Positions 17,026 through 25,586 of a DNA stretch of 64,000 nucleotides are shown one piece after another (within the stretch, counting starts at the first letter, position 1; each line of letters opens with the position of its first letter). The notes beneath the pieces are model-generated. The model worked only from the letters and a program-made list of their open reading frames with translations, was not told the origin of the DNA and did not search any database. The position numbers and the translations under genes are program-made. Location of the stretch: assembly GCF_024158125.1 (NCBI RefSeq), contig NZ_JAMZFT010000002.1:248001-312000 (forward strand), given 5' to 3'. The stretch is from Futiania mangrovi. Lineage in GTDB: Bacteria; Pseudomonadota; Alphaproteobacteria; Futianiales; Futianiaceae.

Positions 17026-18234
17026 ATGGCCCCGATTCCTGCGCCCCTGTTCGACGCCGACCGCATGCGCGTCTATCCCTGGATCTTCGCCGCCGCCTAC
17101 CTGGTGAGCGCGATCGCGCTGGTGATGGCGTCCTCGGGCGGCATCGACCCGTGGGGAAAGCCGCTGGGGTATGACTTCATCACCTTCTGGAGCGCGGGGC
17201 ACCTGACGCTCGAAGGACGCCCGGAGGCGGCGTTCGATGCCTATGAGATCCTGGCGGCGCAGCAGGTGGCGGTACCGCAGAACACCTCGATCTTCCTCTG
17301 GCATTATCCGCCGACCTACCAGCTTCTGGTCGCGCCGCTGGCGCTGGTACCCTATTTCGCGTCCTACCTCCTGTTCACGGGGCTGACGCTCGCGGCTTAC
17401 CTGCTGACGGTCTCCCGCCTGCTCGACCAGAAGGGCGCGGTCATGCTGGTGCTGGCCGCGGGCGGCACGTGGATGTGCGTCTTCCACGGCCAGAACTCGA
17501 TGCTGTCGGCGGCGCTGTTCGCCGGCATCGCGCTGACGATCGGACGCCGGCCGGTGCTTGCAGGCGTGCTGATCGGCCTGCTCGCCTACAAGCCGCAACT
17601 GGGGCTGCTCATCCCCTTCGCGCTGATCGTCACCGGGCAATGGCGGACCTTCGCCGCCGCGGCGGCGACGACACTTGTCTTTGCGGGCGGGGCGACACTC
17701 GCCTTCGGGCTCGACCTGTGGCGGGCCTTCCTCGACAACATGCCGCTCGTGGGCACGTTGCTGGAGTCGGGTTTCCTGCCGTGGGAGAAGATCCCCAGCC
17801 TGTTCGTGACGCTGCGCCTCCTGGGCGTGCCGGAGGGGCTTGCCTACGCGGCGCACTGGACGCTGGCCGCGGCGGCCGCCCTGACCGCCATCGCGGTGTG
17901 GCGCAAGGCCGGACCGGGACCGCTGAGCGTCGCTGTGCTGGTGCTCGCGACGCTGCTGATGACGCCCTACCTCTTCGACTACGAATTCGCGATCGTTTCC
18001 GTGCCCCTCGTCATCGCCGCGACGCACATGGCGCGGGCGGGGGCGAGCCGGGCGGAGAAGGCCGTCCTGCTGTTCGCCTATTTCGCACCATTCCTGATGA
18101 TCTTCGGGGTCAAGGCTGCGAACCTGCAGCTCGGCTTCTTCGCGCTGCTGGCGCTCTTCGCCGTCACCGTGCACCGCGCGCTGGCCGAGGCGCGCACGCG
18201 CGAGGCCGCCCACCCCGCAGCCGCCGCGGCCTGA
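17026..18234 (+). CDS. GT87/DUF2029-like polyprenyl-phosphate-dependent glycosyltransferase
   Basis: Integral membrane protein of about 402 residues with some nine to eleven membrane helices and the GT-C-type acidic motif after the first helix (YDFITFWSAG). GT87 enzymes of actinobacteria use polyprenyl-phosphate sugars as donors on the outer face of the membrane. Here the donor is probably the decaprenylphosphoryl-arabinose made by the adjacent genes. The acceptor is unknown. The gene ends 4 bp from the convergent ubiA-like gene. The ATG at 17026 (MAPIPAPL) is preferred; an in-frame ATG at 16936 would add 30 residues of non-membrane sequence with no family look. Confidence 0.75.
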   Translation: MAPIPAPLFDADRMRVYPWIFAAAYLVSAIALVMASSGGIDPWGKPLGYDFITFWSAGHLTLEGRPEAAFDAYEILAAQQVAVPQNTSIFLWHYPPTYQLLVAPLALVPYFASYLLFTGLTLAAYLLTVSRLLDQKGAVMLVLAAGGTWMCVFHGQNSMLSAALFAGIALTIGRRPVLAGVLIGLLAYKPQLGLLIPFALIVTGQWRTFAAAAATTLVFAGGATLAFGLDLWRAFLDNMPLVGTLLESGFLPWEKIPSLFVTLRLLGVPEGLAYAAHWTLAAAAALTAIAVWRKAGPGPLSVAVLVLATLLMTPYLFDYEFAIVSVPLVIAATHMARAGASRAEKAVLLFAYFAPFLMIFGVKAANLQLGFFALLALFAVTVHRALAEARTREAAHPAAAAA

Positions 18235-18238
18235 CCGG

Positions 18239-19114
18239 TCAGAGGCTCAGGTCGCCCTTCAGGATGATCCAGGCGCAGGTGCCGATCCACAGCAGCACGG
18301 TCACGATCAACTGCTTGTCGGCGAGCAGGGCGTCGGTCGGGCTCTCCCCGCTTTCGAGAATCTCGACCACGTACCAGTAGCGGTAGATGCCGTAGAGCAC
18401 GAAGGGAATGCTCACCACCAGTTCGGGCCGCGCCGTGACCACGAACAGGCTGTAGAACACGAGCGCACCGGTGGCCGCCATCTCTGCGAACCGGTCGATC
18501 AGCGGCACGGAATAGCGGCCGAGCACCTGGCGGCCCTCCGCCCCGCTCTGGATCAGCTCCTGGCGCCGCTTGATCGAGGCGAGATAGAGCGCGAGGCACA
18601 GCGTGGTGACGAACATCCACGGCGACACGGGCACGCTGAGCGCGACCGCGCCCGCATAGACGCGCAGGACGAAGCCGCTGGAGATGACGAAGATATCGAT
18701 AACCGGCTCGTGCTTCAGCGCGATCGTGTACCCGACGTTAACGGCCAGATAACCAAGAATGACCAGAGTGACGAGGGGCTGAACGAGAAAGCCTGCGAGC
18801 AGGATCGCGTAGAGCACGCCCATCGCGACGAGCGCCTGCGGGATGGTCACCTCGCCGGCCGCAAGGGGGCGGGTGTAGCGCTTCTTCGGGTGCGCACGGT
18901 CCCGCTCGATATCGAGAATGTCGTTGAGGATGTAGGTTGCCGAGGACGCCACGCAGAACAGCACGAACGCGAGCAGCGCATGCTCGATCTGCTCCGGCAC
19001 GTTGAACTGGCCGGAGAACACCAGCGGGGTCAGGACAAAGGTGTTCTTCACCCACTGCCGCGGCCGGATCAGCCGCGCAAGTCCACCGAGTACAGTCGTG
19101 AGGTCTGACGTCAT
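18239..19114 (-). CDS. UbiA-family decaprenyl-phosphate phosphoribosyltransferase
   Basis: Would transfer 5-phosphoribose from PRPP to decaprenyl phosphate, the first step to decaprenylphosphoryl-arabinose. The 291-residue membrane protein has RPRQWVKN at the start, the aspartate-rich NDILDIERDRAHPKKR and a second conserved block ALKHEPVIDIFVISSGFVLR, matching the Rv3806c/NoeC branch of UbiA rather than quinone prenyltransferases. The start at 19114 (MTSDLTT) is placed by the family N-terminus; the frame extends 26 codons further but into the divergent gtrA. Linkage with dprE1/dprE2 strongly supports the specific function. Confidence 0.85.
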   Translation of the reverse strand: MTSDLTTVLGGLARLIRPRQWVKNTFVLTPLVFSGQFNVPEQIEHALLAFVLFCVASSATYILNDILDIERDRAHPKKRYTRPLAAGEVTIPQALVAMGVLYAILLAGFLVQPLVTLVILGYLAVNVGYTIALKHEPVIDIFVISSGFVLRVYAGAVALSVPVSPWMFVTTLCLALYLASIKRRQELIQSGAEGRQVLGRYSVPLIDRFAEMAATGALVFYSLFVVTARPELVVSIPFVLYGIYRYWYVVEILESGESPTDALLADKQLIVTVLLWIGTCAWIILKGDLSL

Positions 19115-19115
19115 C

Positions 19116-19592
19116 TTGAACCCGACCGGAACCAGATCTGGGACGCAGGGCGACTCGCGGCGGCACAACCCCGCCGGGAATCGATGGCGCATCCTTGTCC
19201 TTTACACGGCGTTCGCCGCGATTGCCACGCTCGCCAACATCGTGACGCAGGATATCGTGATCCGCCTGCGCACAGATACCGTGGGCCTCGTCGCCTCCGT
19301 GCTCGCCGGAACGGCGGTCGGCCTCGTCACCAAGTACCTTCTCGACAAGACCTATATATTCGGTTTCCGGCCCCGCTCGCGTGCCCATGACGGGGCGACC
19401 TTCCTGCTCTACACGGGCACGGGCGTCGTCACGACGCTGATCTTCTGGGGCACGGAGGCGGCGTTTCACATGCTCTGGGACGGCGACAAGACCATGCGCT
19501 ATCTGGGCGCGGCGGTGGGCCTCGCCATCGGCTACGCGATCAAGTACCGGCTCGACAGGCGTTTCGTCTTTCGTGCGCCAGAGGGGGGCTGA
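19116..19592 (+). CDS. GtrA-family membrane protein
   Basis: Four-helix membrane protein of the GtrA family, associated with polyprenyl-linked sugar translocation. Helices are near RILVLYTAFAAIATLANIV, TVGLVASVLAGTAVGLVTKY, ATFLLYTGTGVVTTLIF and YLGAAVGLAIGYAIKYRLD, the last with the RRFVF family ending. The gene is 4 bp before dprE1. In Mycobacterium tuberculosis the GtrA protein Rv3789 has the same position before dprE1-dprE2. The start is uncertain: TTG at 19116 is the first in-frame start not overlapping ubiA; GTG 19098 and ATG 19002 would overlap the divergent gene. Confidence 0.8.
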   Translation: MNPTGTRSGTQGDSRRHNPAGNRWRILVLYTAFAAIATLANIVTQDIVIRLRTDTVGLVASVLAGTAVGLVTKYLLDKTYIFGFRPRSRAHDGATFLLYTGTGVVTTLIFWGTEAAFHMLWDGDKTMRYLGAAVGLAIGYAIKYRLDRRFVFRAPEGG

Positions 19593-19596
19593 GCCG

Positions 19597-20904
19597 ATGC
19601 TGCTCAGCGGCTGGGGGCGTTATCCGCGCGCGCAAGGCCGCCCGACAAGGGCCGCCGACACGGACGCCGCGCGCACGGCGCTGGCCGCCGCACGGAGCGA
19701 CGGCGGGATGATCGCCCGCGGCCTGGGGCGCAGCTATGGCGACAGCGCGCTGGGAGGGCGGGTTCTGGAGACCGGCGCGCTCGACCGGTTCCGCGCCTTC
19801 GACCCCGCGACCGGCACCGTCACGTGCGAGGCGGGCGTCAGCATTGCCGACCTGCTGCGGGTGTTCCTGCCGCGCGGCTGGTTCCCGCCGGTCACGCCGG
19901 GCACGAAACACGTCAGCATCGGCGGCGCCATCGCCAGCGACGTGCACGGCAAGAACCATCACGGCGCGGGCAGCTTCAGCGACCATGTGCAGGCCGTCGA
20001 GATCCTGCTGGCCGACGGCTCGGTCGTCGTCGCGTCGCGGGAGAGGCACGCCGACCTGTTCGCCGCGACCTGCGGCGGCATGGGCCTGACGGGCGTGATC
20101 CTCGCCGCGACGCTGCGCCTGATGCCGGTGGCGAGCGGCATGATCCGCGCCCGGACGCTGAAGGCCGAGAACCTCGATGCCTGCCTCGGCCTGTTCGAGA
20201 CCCACGCCGACGCCACCTACTCCGTCGCGTGGATCGACTGCCTCGCGACCGGCGACGCGCTCGGCCGCTCCCTCGTGATGCTTGGCGAACATGCCGGCGG
20301 CGGCGGCGTGCCGCGCCTGGCGCGGGCGCGTCTGTCCCTGCCCTTCGACCTGCCTGGCGTGCTGCTGAACCGCATGACCATGAAGGCGTTCAACGCGCTC
20401 TACTACCGCCGCGTCCGCACGCCGGACCGCACGGCCATCGTCCCCTTTGAGCCCTATTTCTACCCGCTCGACGGGATCGGCGGCTGGAACCGGGCCTATG
20501 GGTCGAGAGGCTTCCTGCAATACCAGTTCGTGCTGCCGAAGGCCGCGGGGCGCGACGCGCTGGCCGCCATCCTCTTGCGGATCGCGGACAGCGGCCGCGG
20601 CTCCTTCCTCGCGGTCCTGAAGGCGTTCGGACCGGGCAACGCCAACCCGCTGTCCTTCCCCATGGAGGGCTACACGCTCGCGCTCGACTTCCCCGTGCGC
20701 GACGACGACTTCGCGCTGCTCGACCGGCTGGACGACATGGTCGTGGCGCATGGCGGGCGGCTCTACCTCGCAAAGGACGCGCGGATGAGCGCGGCCACCT
20801 TCCGCGCCTCCTATCCGCGCTGGGAAACCTTTCAGGAAGTGCGCGCGCGCTACGGTGCGCTGGGCGTCTTCCGCTCGCTGCAATCGGACCGGCTGGGTCT
20901 TTGA
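19597..20904 (+). CDS. dprE1: decaprenylphosphoryl-beta-D-ribose oxidase (DprE1-like)
   Basis: FAD enzyme that oxidises the 2-OH of decaprenylphosphoryl-ribose, the first half of 2'-epimerisation to arabinose. The 435-residue VAO-type protein has IARGLGRSYGDSAL, the FAD-binding VTPGTKHVSIGGAIASDVHG and GKNHHGAGSFSDHV, and the catalytic-Lys block YLAKDARM. At the position of the benzothiazinone-target Cys387 of M. tuberculosis (GWNICVDFP-like), this protein has Ala362 (GYTLALDFP). GAGGGGGG precedes the ATG, 4 bp after gtrA. It is followed by dprE2 after 18 bp. Confidence 0.88.
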   Translation: MLLSGWGRYPRAQGRPTRAADTDAARTALAAARSDGGMIARGLGRSYGDSALGGRVLETGALDRFRAFDPATGTVTCEAGVSIADLLRVFLPRGWFPPVTPGTKHVSIGGAIASDVHGKNHHGAGSFSDHVQAVEILLADGSVVVASRERHADLFAATCGGMGLTGVILAATLRLMPVASGMIRARTLKAENLDACLGLFETHADATYSVAWIDCLATGDALGRSLVMLGEHAGGGGVPRLARARLSLPFDLPGVLLNRMTMKAFNALYYRRVRTPDRTAIVPFEPYFYPLDGIGGWNRAYGSRGFLQYQFVLPKAAGRDALAAILLRIADSGRGSFLAVLKAFGPGNANPLSFPMEGYTLALDFPVRDDDFALLDRLDDMVVAHGGRLYLAKDARMSAATFRASYPRWETFQEVRARYGALGVFRSLQSDRLGL

Positions 20905-20922
20905 GGGAAAACGGGTAGTAGC

Positions 20923-21663
20923 ATGAGCAACATCCTGATCGTCGGCGCAACTTCCGCCATCGCGGAAGCCTACGCCCGCATCCATGCCGAGCGTGGCGAC
21001 CGGCTGTTCGTGGCGGGCCGTGACGAGGACAAACTCGCGCGCGTCGCCGCGGACCTCGCCGCACGCGGGGCCGCAGGCGTGGATACCGCCGCCTTCGACG
21101 CGGGCGATCCGGCAAGCCTCGCCGCACTCGTGGAGGGGGCGGTGGCGGCGCTCGGCCATATCGACGTGGCGCTGATCGCCCACGGCAGCCTGCCCGACCA
21201 GCAAGCCTGCGAGGCGAGCGCGGATGCGGCGCGGGCGGAGCTCGAGACGAACGCGCTGAGCGTCATCGACCTGCTGACGCGCCTTGCACCGGTGTTCGAG
21301 GCGCAGGCCATGGGCGCAATCGCCGTCATCGGCTCGGTCGCGGGCGACCGGGGGCGGAAGTCCAACTATGTCTATGGTGCGGCGAAGGGTGCGGTCGCGA
21401 TCTTCCTGCAGGGCCTGCGCCACCGCATGGCCTCGAAGGGTGTGCGCGTGGTCACGATCAAGCCCGGCTTCGTGGACACGCCGATGACGGCGGCGTTCGA
21501 GAACAAGGGTGCCCTTTGGGCGAGCCCCACAACCATCGCCGCCGGGATCGACCGCGCGGTCGCCAAGGGCAAGGCCGAGGCCTACCTGCCCTGGTTCTGG
21601 TGGCCGATCATGGCGATTATCCGCAACGTGCCGGAGCGTATCTTCGTCCGCACGAACCTCTGA
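20923..21663 (+). CDS. dprE2: decaprenylphosphoryl-2-keto-ribose reductase (DprE2-like)
   Basis: SDR of 246 residues that would reduce the 2-keto intermediate from DprE1 to decaprenylphosphoryl-arabinose. It has the NAD(P) loop LIVGATSAIAEAYA (residues 5-18), the Ser of GSVAGDRGRKSN and YVYGAAKGA with the Tyr/Lys pair. The C-terminal FWWPIMAIIRNVPERIF is typical of DprE2. It lies 18 bp after dprE1 and ends 11 bp from the convergent nth. Together with UbiA-like, GtrA and DprE1 it completes the epimerase. Other SDRs share the fold; context gives the assignment. Confidence 0.85.
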   Translation: MSNILIVGATSAIAEAYARIHAERGDRLFVAGRDEDKLARVAADLAARGAAGVDTAAFDAGDPASLAALVEGAVAALGHIDVALIAHGSLPDQQACEASADAARAELETNALSVIDLLTRLAPVFEAQAMGAIAVIGSVAGDRGRKSNYVYGAAKGAVAIFLQGLRHRMASKGVRVVTIKPGFVDTPMTAAFENKGALWASPTTIAAGIDRAVAKGKAEAYLPWFWWPIMAIIRNVPERIFVRTNL

Positions 21664-21674
21664 CACGACCCCGG

Positions 21675-22412
21675 TCAGGTCGCCGTCTTGTCCGGGTAGA
21701 GGCAAAGGTCGGCGACCGGGCAGACCCCGCACTTCGGGCTGCGCGCGAGGCAGGTGTAGCGCCCGTGCAGGATCAGCCAGTGGTGGGCGTGCTGCAGGTA
21801 GGGCTGCGGTATGGCCGCGAGCAGCCCCATTTCCACGTCGAGCGGCGTCTTGCCCGGCGCCAGCCCCGTGCGGTTGCCGACCCGGAAGATGTGCGTGTCG
21901 ACCGCCATCGTCGGCTCCCCGAAGGCGACGTTCAGCACCACGTTCGCCGTCTTTCGTCCGACGCCCGGCAACGCCTCGAGCTGGGCACGGTCGCGCGGCA
22001 CCTGGCCGTCATGCTCATCGACCAGCGTGCGCGACAGCGCGATCACGTTCTTCGCCTTGTTGCGGAAGAGGCCGATGGTCTTGATCGCGTCGCGCACCCG
22101 GTCCTCGCCGAGGTCGAGCATGGCCTGCGGCGTGTCGGCCATGGCGAAAAGGCCGCGCGTCGCCTTGTTCACGCCCTTGTCGGTCGCCTGGGCCGAGAGC
22201 ACCACGGCGACCAGCAGCGTGTAGGGATTGTGGTACTCAAGCTCCGTCTTCGGCTCTGGCATCGCGTCGGAGAAGCGGCGGAACATCTCCTCCACCGCCT
22301 CGGGCGACATGCGGGGCGGCGCCTTGACGCGCTTGCCCGCCTTGCGCTTCGCAGCGGCGGTCTTCGGCGCTTTCGGGGACCTCGGGCGGGAGGGTGCGGG
22401 CGTCTTGCTCAT
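21675..22412 (-). CDS. nth: endonuclease III
   Basis: Bifunctional DNA glycosylase/AP lyase that removes oxidised pyrimidines in base-excision repair. The 245-residue protein has a Lys/Ala/Pro-rich basic N-terminus of about 35 residues, the helix-hairpin-helix LPGVGRKTANVVLN with the catalytic Lys, the catalytic Asp in AVDTHIFRV and the [4Fe-4S] ligands C-X6-C-X2-C-X5-C (CLARSPKCGVCPVADLC). The start at 22412 (MSKTPAPS) is chosen. An upstream ATG at 22511 would overlap the divergent neighbour. Confidence 0.96.
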   Translation of the reverse strand: MSKTPAPSRPRSPKAPKTAAAKRKAGKRVKAPPRMSPEAVEEMFRRFSDAMPEPKTELEYHNPYTLLVAVVLSAQATDKGVNKATRGLFAMADTPQAMLDLGEDRVRDAIKTIGLFRNKAKNVIALSRTLVDEHDGQVPRDRAQLEALPGVGRKTANVVLNVAFGEPTMAVDTHIFRVGNRTGLAPGKTPLDVEMGLLAAIPQPYLQHAHHWLILHGRYTCLARSPKCGVCPVADLCLYPDKTAT

Positions 22413-22492
22413 GGGCCGCGAGACTAGCCCACGGCCCCCGCGACGCGAAGTCCCTTTGCCGGGCGGGACACGGAAAGCTACATTTACGCCCC

Positions 22493-23023
22493 ATGACGGA
22501 AACGGCGGCAATGATCCCCGACCGGGATGAGGACTGGACCGAGAGCGCGGGCGAGATCGTGTTCGACGCGACGTTGCGACCGCACCGCTCCCTGGGCCCC
22601 AAGGGCTTCATCGTGCTGATGGTCTTCATCTCGGCGATCAGCTTCGGCGCAGGGCTTTTCTACACGGTGCTGGGCGCGTGGCCGATCCTCGGCTTCTACG
22701 GCCTCGATGTGCTGGCAATCTGGTGGGCGTTCCGGACGAGCTTCCGCAACGGCCGCCTGCACGAGACGGTGGAACTGCGCCCCGCGCGCCTGCGTGTGCA
22801 CCGGGTGCACCCCGGCGGGCGGGTGGAGCGGTGGGACTTCCAGCCCTACTGGGTCCGCCTCGCACTGGAGGAGGTGCGCAAGGACGATCCGCGCATCCGG
22901 CTGACACAGGGCACGGTGGCGGTGGAGCTCGGGCGCTTCATGAACGCCGAGGAACGGCGCGACTTCTTCGCCGCGCTCGAGGATGCGCTGGGCCGGGCCC
23001 GCGCGGCTGGAAACCCGATCTGA
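22493..23023 (+). CDS. DUF2244 membrane protein
   Basis: A 176-residue protein of the DUF2244 family, function unknown. It has a short acidic N-terminus, FDATLRPHRSLGPKGF, two adjacent membrane helices (about residues 39-78), then the soluble domain VELRPARLRVHRVHPGGRVERWDFQPYWVR-like block and GRFMNAEERRDFFAAL. In alphaproteobacteria this family often neighbours nth or cytochrome oxidase genes; here it is divergent from nth with 80 bp between starts. Confidence 0.8.
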   Translation: MTETAAMIPDRDEDWTESAGEIVFDATLRPHRSLGPKGFIVLMVFISAISFGAGLFYTVLGAWPILGFYGLDVLAIWWAFRTSFRNGRLHETVELRPARLRVHRVHPGGRVERWDFQPYWVRLALEEVRKDDPRIRLTQGTVAVELGRFMNAEERRDFFAALEDALGRARAAGNPI

Positions 23024-23093
23024 CCGCAAGAACCGGGTGTCGCGGCGGCACGCCTGCGCCCTAGACTGGCGGGCAAGGATGGAGAGACCCGCC

Positions 23094-24005
23094 ATGACTG
23101 CACCCGACACGCAGCCGGATAGGCTGTCCGACAACCTGGCCGACGATCTGGCCGACAGCGCCGAGGCCTTCGCCCGCATCGGCCGGGCGATCGCCTGGCT
23201 TGAGGAACACTACACGGAACAGCCGATGCTGGATGAGGCGGCAGAGGCGGCGGGCCTGTCGCCCTGGCACTTCCAGCGGCTGTTCACGCGCTGGACCGGC
23301 GTCAGTCCGAGGAGGTTCGTGGCCTATCTCACGCTCGACCACGCCAAGCAGCGCCTCGACCGGTCGGCGAGCGTCATGGACGCGGCCTTCGACGCCGGCC
23401 TTTCGGGTCCGTCGCGGCTGCACGACCTGTTCGTCACGCTCGACGCCATGACCCCGGGCGAGTTCAAGCGCGGCGGAGAGGGGCTCGTCATCCGCTTCGG
23501 CTATGCGTCCACGCCCTTCGGCGAGGCGATCGTCTGCTGGACCGAGCGCGGCATATGCGGCATGGGCTTCACGCTGGAGATGGGGCGGGAGGTGGCGCTC
23601 GACGACATGGGGGCCCGCTGGCCGCATGCGCGCATGGCGCGCGACGACGAGGGGGCGGCGGCGCGCATCGCGGAGATCTTCAGCGACACGGCAGGCGCGC
23701 CCCTGCGCCTGCACGTCATGGGCACGAACTTCCAGGTCCGGGTGTGGGAGGCGCTGTTGCGTATCCCGCCGGGCGCGGTCACGACCTATGCGCGGATCGC
23801 GCAACACCTTGGCGACGCGAAAGCCGTCCGCGCGGTCGGCACCGCCGTCGGGCGCAACCCGGTCTCCTACCTCATCCCCTGTCACAGGGTGCTACGGGGG
23901 ACCGGCGCGCTCGCAGGATATCACTGGGGCCTGAAGACCAAGCGGGCGCTGCTCGCCATGGAAGCTGCACGCGCCGACGAACGGACGGAAGCGGGCGCGG
24001 CGTGA
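23094..24005 (+). CDS. Ada-like AraC regulator fused to O6-methylguanine-DNA methyltransferase
   Basis: Direct-reversal repair protein that would take the methyl group from O6-methylguanine onto Cys263 in IPCHRVLRGTGALAGYHWG. The 303 residues comprise an AraC-type DNA-binding domain (about 20-120: AAEAAGLSPWHFQRLF, then a second helix-turn-helix), a ribonuclease-H-like domain and the methyltransferase domain. It lacks the N-terminal Zn/Cys domain of E. coli Ada that senses methylphosphotriesters, so a methylation switch like that of Ada is not expected. GGAGAG precedes the ATG at 23094. An in-frame ATG lies at 23079. Confidence 0.9.
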   Translation: MTAPDTQPDRLSDNLADDLADSAEAFARIGRAIAWLEEHYTEQPMLDEAAEAAGLSPWHFQRLFTRWTGVSPRRFVAYLTLDHAKQRLDRSASVMDAAFDAGLSGPSRLHDLFVTLDAMTPGEFKRGGEGLVIRFGYASTPFGEAIVCWTERGICGMGFTLEMGREVALDDMGARWPHARMARDDEGAAARIAEIFSDTAGAPLRLHVMGTNFQVRVWEALLRIPPGAVTTYARIAQHLGDAKAVRAVGTAVGRNPVSYLIPCHRVLRGTGALAGYHWGLKTKRALLAMEAARADERTEAGAA

Positions 24006-24019
24006 CGCGCCCCTTGCGT

Positions 24020-24832
24020 TCAGAAGTCGATGCCGAGCACGTCCGCCATGGTGTAGATGCCGGGCGGCCGGCCCTGCCCCCACAGCGCCGCCTTGACCGC
24101 GCCGCGCGCGAAGATGCGGCGGTCGGCCGCGATGTGGCGCAGCTCGATCCGCTCGTCGTCCGCCGCGAAGATCGTCGTGTGCTCGCCCACGACATTGCCG
24201 CCGCGCAAGGCCGCAAGGCCGATGTGACCGCGCACGCGCGCGCCCGTGTGCCCGTCGCGGCCGCGGTCGGCGACCTCGCCCAGGCGTACGCCGCGGCCCT
24301 CGGCAGCAGCCTCTGCGAACATCAGGGCGGTGCCCGACGGCGCGTCGACCTTGTGCCGGTGGTGCATCTCAACGACCTCCACGTCCCAGTCGGCATCGAG
24401 CGTGGCCGCAACCTTGCGGATCAGCGCCTGCAGGAGGTTCACGCCGAGGCTCATGTTGCCCGACTTGACGATGGTCGCGTGACGGGCGGCTGCGGCGATC
24501 TTCTTCTCGTCGTCGGCGGAAAAGCCGGTCGTGCCGATCACATGGACGATGCGCGCCTGCGCGGCAAGGCCCGCGAACTCGACGGTCGCTGCAGGCGCGG
24601 TGAAGTCGAGCAGCGCATCACTCTGCACCAGCACGTCGAGCGCATCGTCGGTCAGCGGGACGCCCGTGTCCGGCCGGCCGATCAGGCGGCCGGCGTCGGT
24701 GCCGAGAAGATCGTGCCCCGGCCGCTCGATCGCGCCGGAGAGCACGGCCCCGTCCGTATCGAGAACGGTTTCGAGAAACGTGCGGCCCATGCGGCCGCTC
24801 GCCCCGGCCACCGCGATTCGTACGTCTGCCAT
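24020..24832 (-). CDS. dapB: 4-hydroxy-tetrahydrodipicolinate reductase
   Basis: NAD(P)H-dependent reductase of the diaminopimelate/lysine pathway, making tetrahydrodipicolinate for peptidoglycan and lysine. The 270-residue protein shows the Rossmann loop [10 protein letters not shown] (residues 8-17), GTTGFS (about 100), and the substrate/catalytic block [16 protein letters not shown] (about 155-170). The C-terminal [15 protein letters not shown] is typical. It stands alone on the minus strand; the pmtA-like gene upstream is 74 bp away. Confidence 0.97.
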   Translation of the reverse strand: MADVRIAVAGASGRMGRTFLETVLDTDGAVLSGAIERPGHDLLGTDAGRLIGRPDTGVPLTDDALDVLVQSDALLDFTAPAATVEFAGLAAQARIVHVIGTTGFSADDEKKIAAAARHATIVKSGNMSLGVNLLQALIRKVAATLDADWDVEVVEMHHRHKVDAPSGTALMFAEAAAEGRGVRLGEVADRGRDGHTGARVRGHIGLAALRGGNVVGEHTTIFAADDERIELRHIAADRRIFARGAVKAALWGQGRPPGIYTMADVLGIDF

Positions 24833-24906
24833 GACAAGCCCTCCTCACCCGCGCAAACGGTCATCCCGCGGGGGAGGTAGCACCGGCAGAGCGTGGGGTA
24901 AAGCGG

Positions 24907-25506
24907 TCAGGCGTCCGCACGCCGCGCGTAGGTCCAGACGCGCGCAGGCCAGACATTGAGCCAGACGCGCCGCCCGCCATGGATGTCGAAGCCGTCCGGC
25001 AAGTCGCGCACCGGCGAGCCGCGGGAGTAGGTGAACTGGACGAAGATGCCGCCCGGTCCCATCAGCTCGGCACAATCCTCGACCAGCGCGCGGCGCACCT
25101 GACGCGGACGGGTCATCAGCGGCAGGCTGGAGACGACGGACGCGACCGGCCCCTCCACCACGCCCTCAAGCGTCTTCTTGATGCCATAGGCGTCGCCCTC
25201 GATCACGCGGACGCCGGGAAAGCGCTGGCGCAGGAGGCGGCAGAACTCCGGGTTGAACTCGACGAGGACGAGGCGCTCCGGCGCGATGCCGCTGGCGAGC
25301 AGGGCCGCCGTGACCGGGCCGGTTCCGGGGCCAAGCTCCACGATCACGCCGGCACGGTCCGCGGACGCGGCGGCAGCCATGGCGCGCGCCAGGCGGCGGC
25401 CCGACGGCGCGACGCCTCCGGTCTTGACCGGAGACTTGATCATCGCGCCGACGAACTGCACGTCGCGTTTCAGGGCCCTGCGCCGTTCCCGGATTATCTC
25501 ACGCAT
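24907..25506 (-). CDS. pmtA: phospholipid N-methyltransferase-like SAM enzyme
   Basis: Class I SAM methyltransferase of 199 residues resembling the Sinorhizobium/Agrobacterium PmtA family, which methylates phosphatidylethanolamine toward phosphatidylcholine and is itself related to rRNA adenine dimethylases. Visible are a basic N-terminus, SPVKTGGVAPSGRRLARAM, the SAM loop VIVELGPGTGPVTAAL (about 55-70), VLVEFNPEFC and SSLPLMTRP in place of the NLPY motif. The SSLP motif argues against KsgA activity. Exact substrate and the degree of methylation are inferred. Confidence 0.7.
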   Translation of the reverse strand: MREIIRERRRALKRDVQFVGAMIKSPVKTGGVAPSGRRLARAMAAAASADRAGVIVELGPGTGPVTAALLASGIAPERLVLVEFNPEFCRLLRQRFPGVRVIEGDAYGIKKTLEGVVEGPVASVVSSLPLMTRPRQVRRALVEDCAELMGPGGIFVQFTYSRGSPVRDLPDGFDIHGGRRVWLNVWPARVWTYARRADA

Positions 25507-25586
25507 ACATTCGTCCTCGAATGACGGATCACGCCGCAGGCATAGCTTCTAAGCCGAGCGCCCGGAAGCGGAAAAACGCGCAGGCC

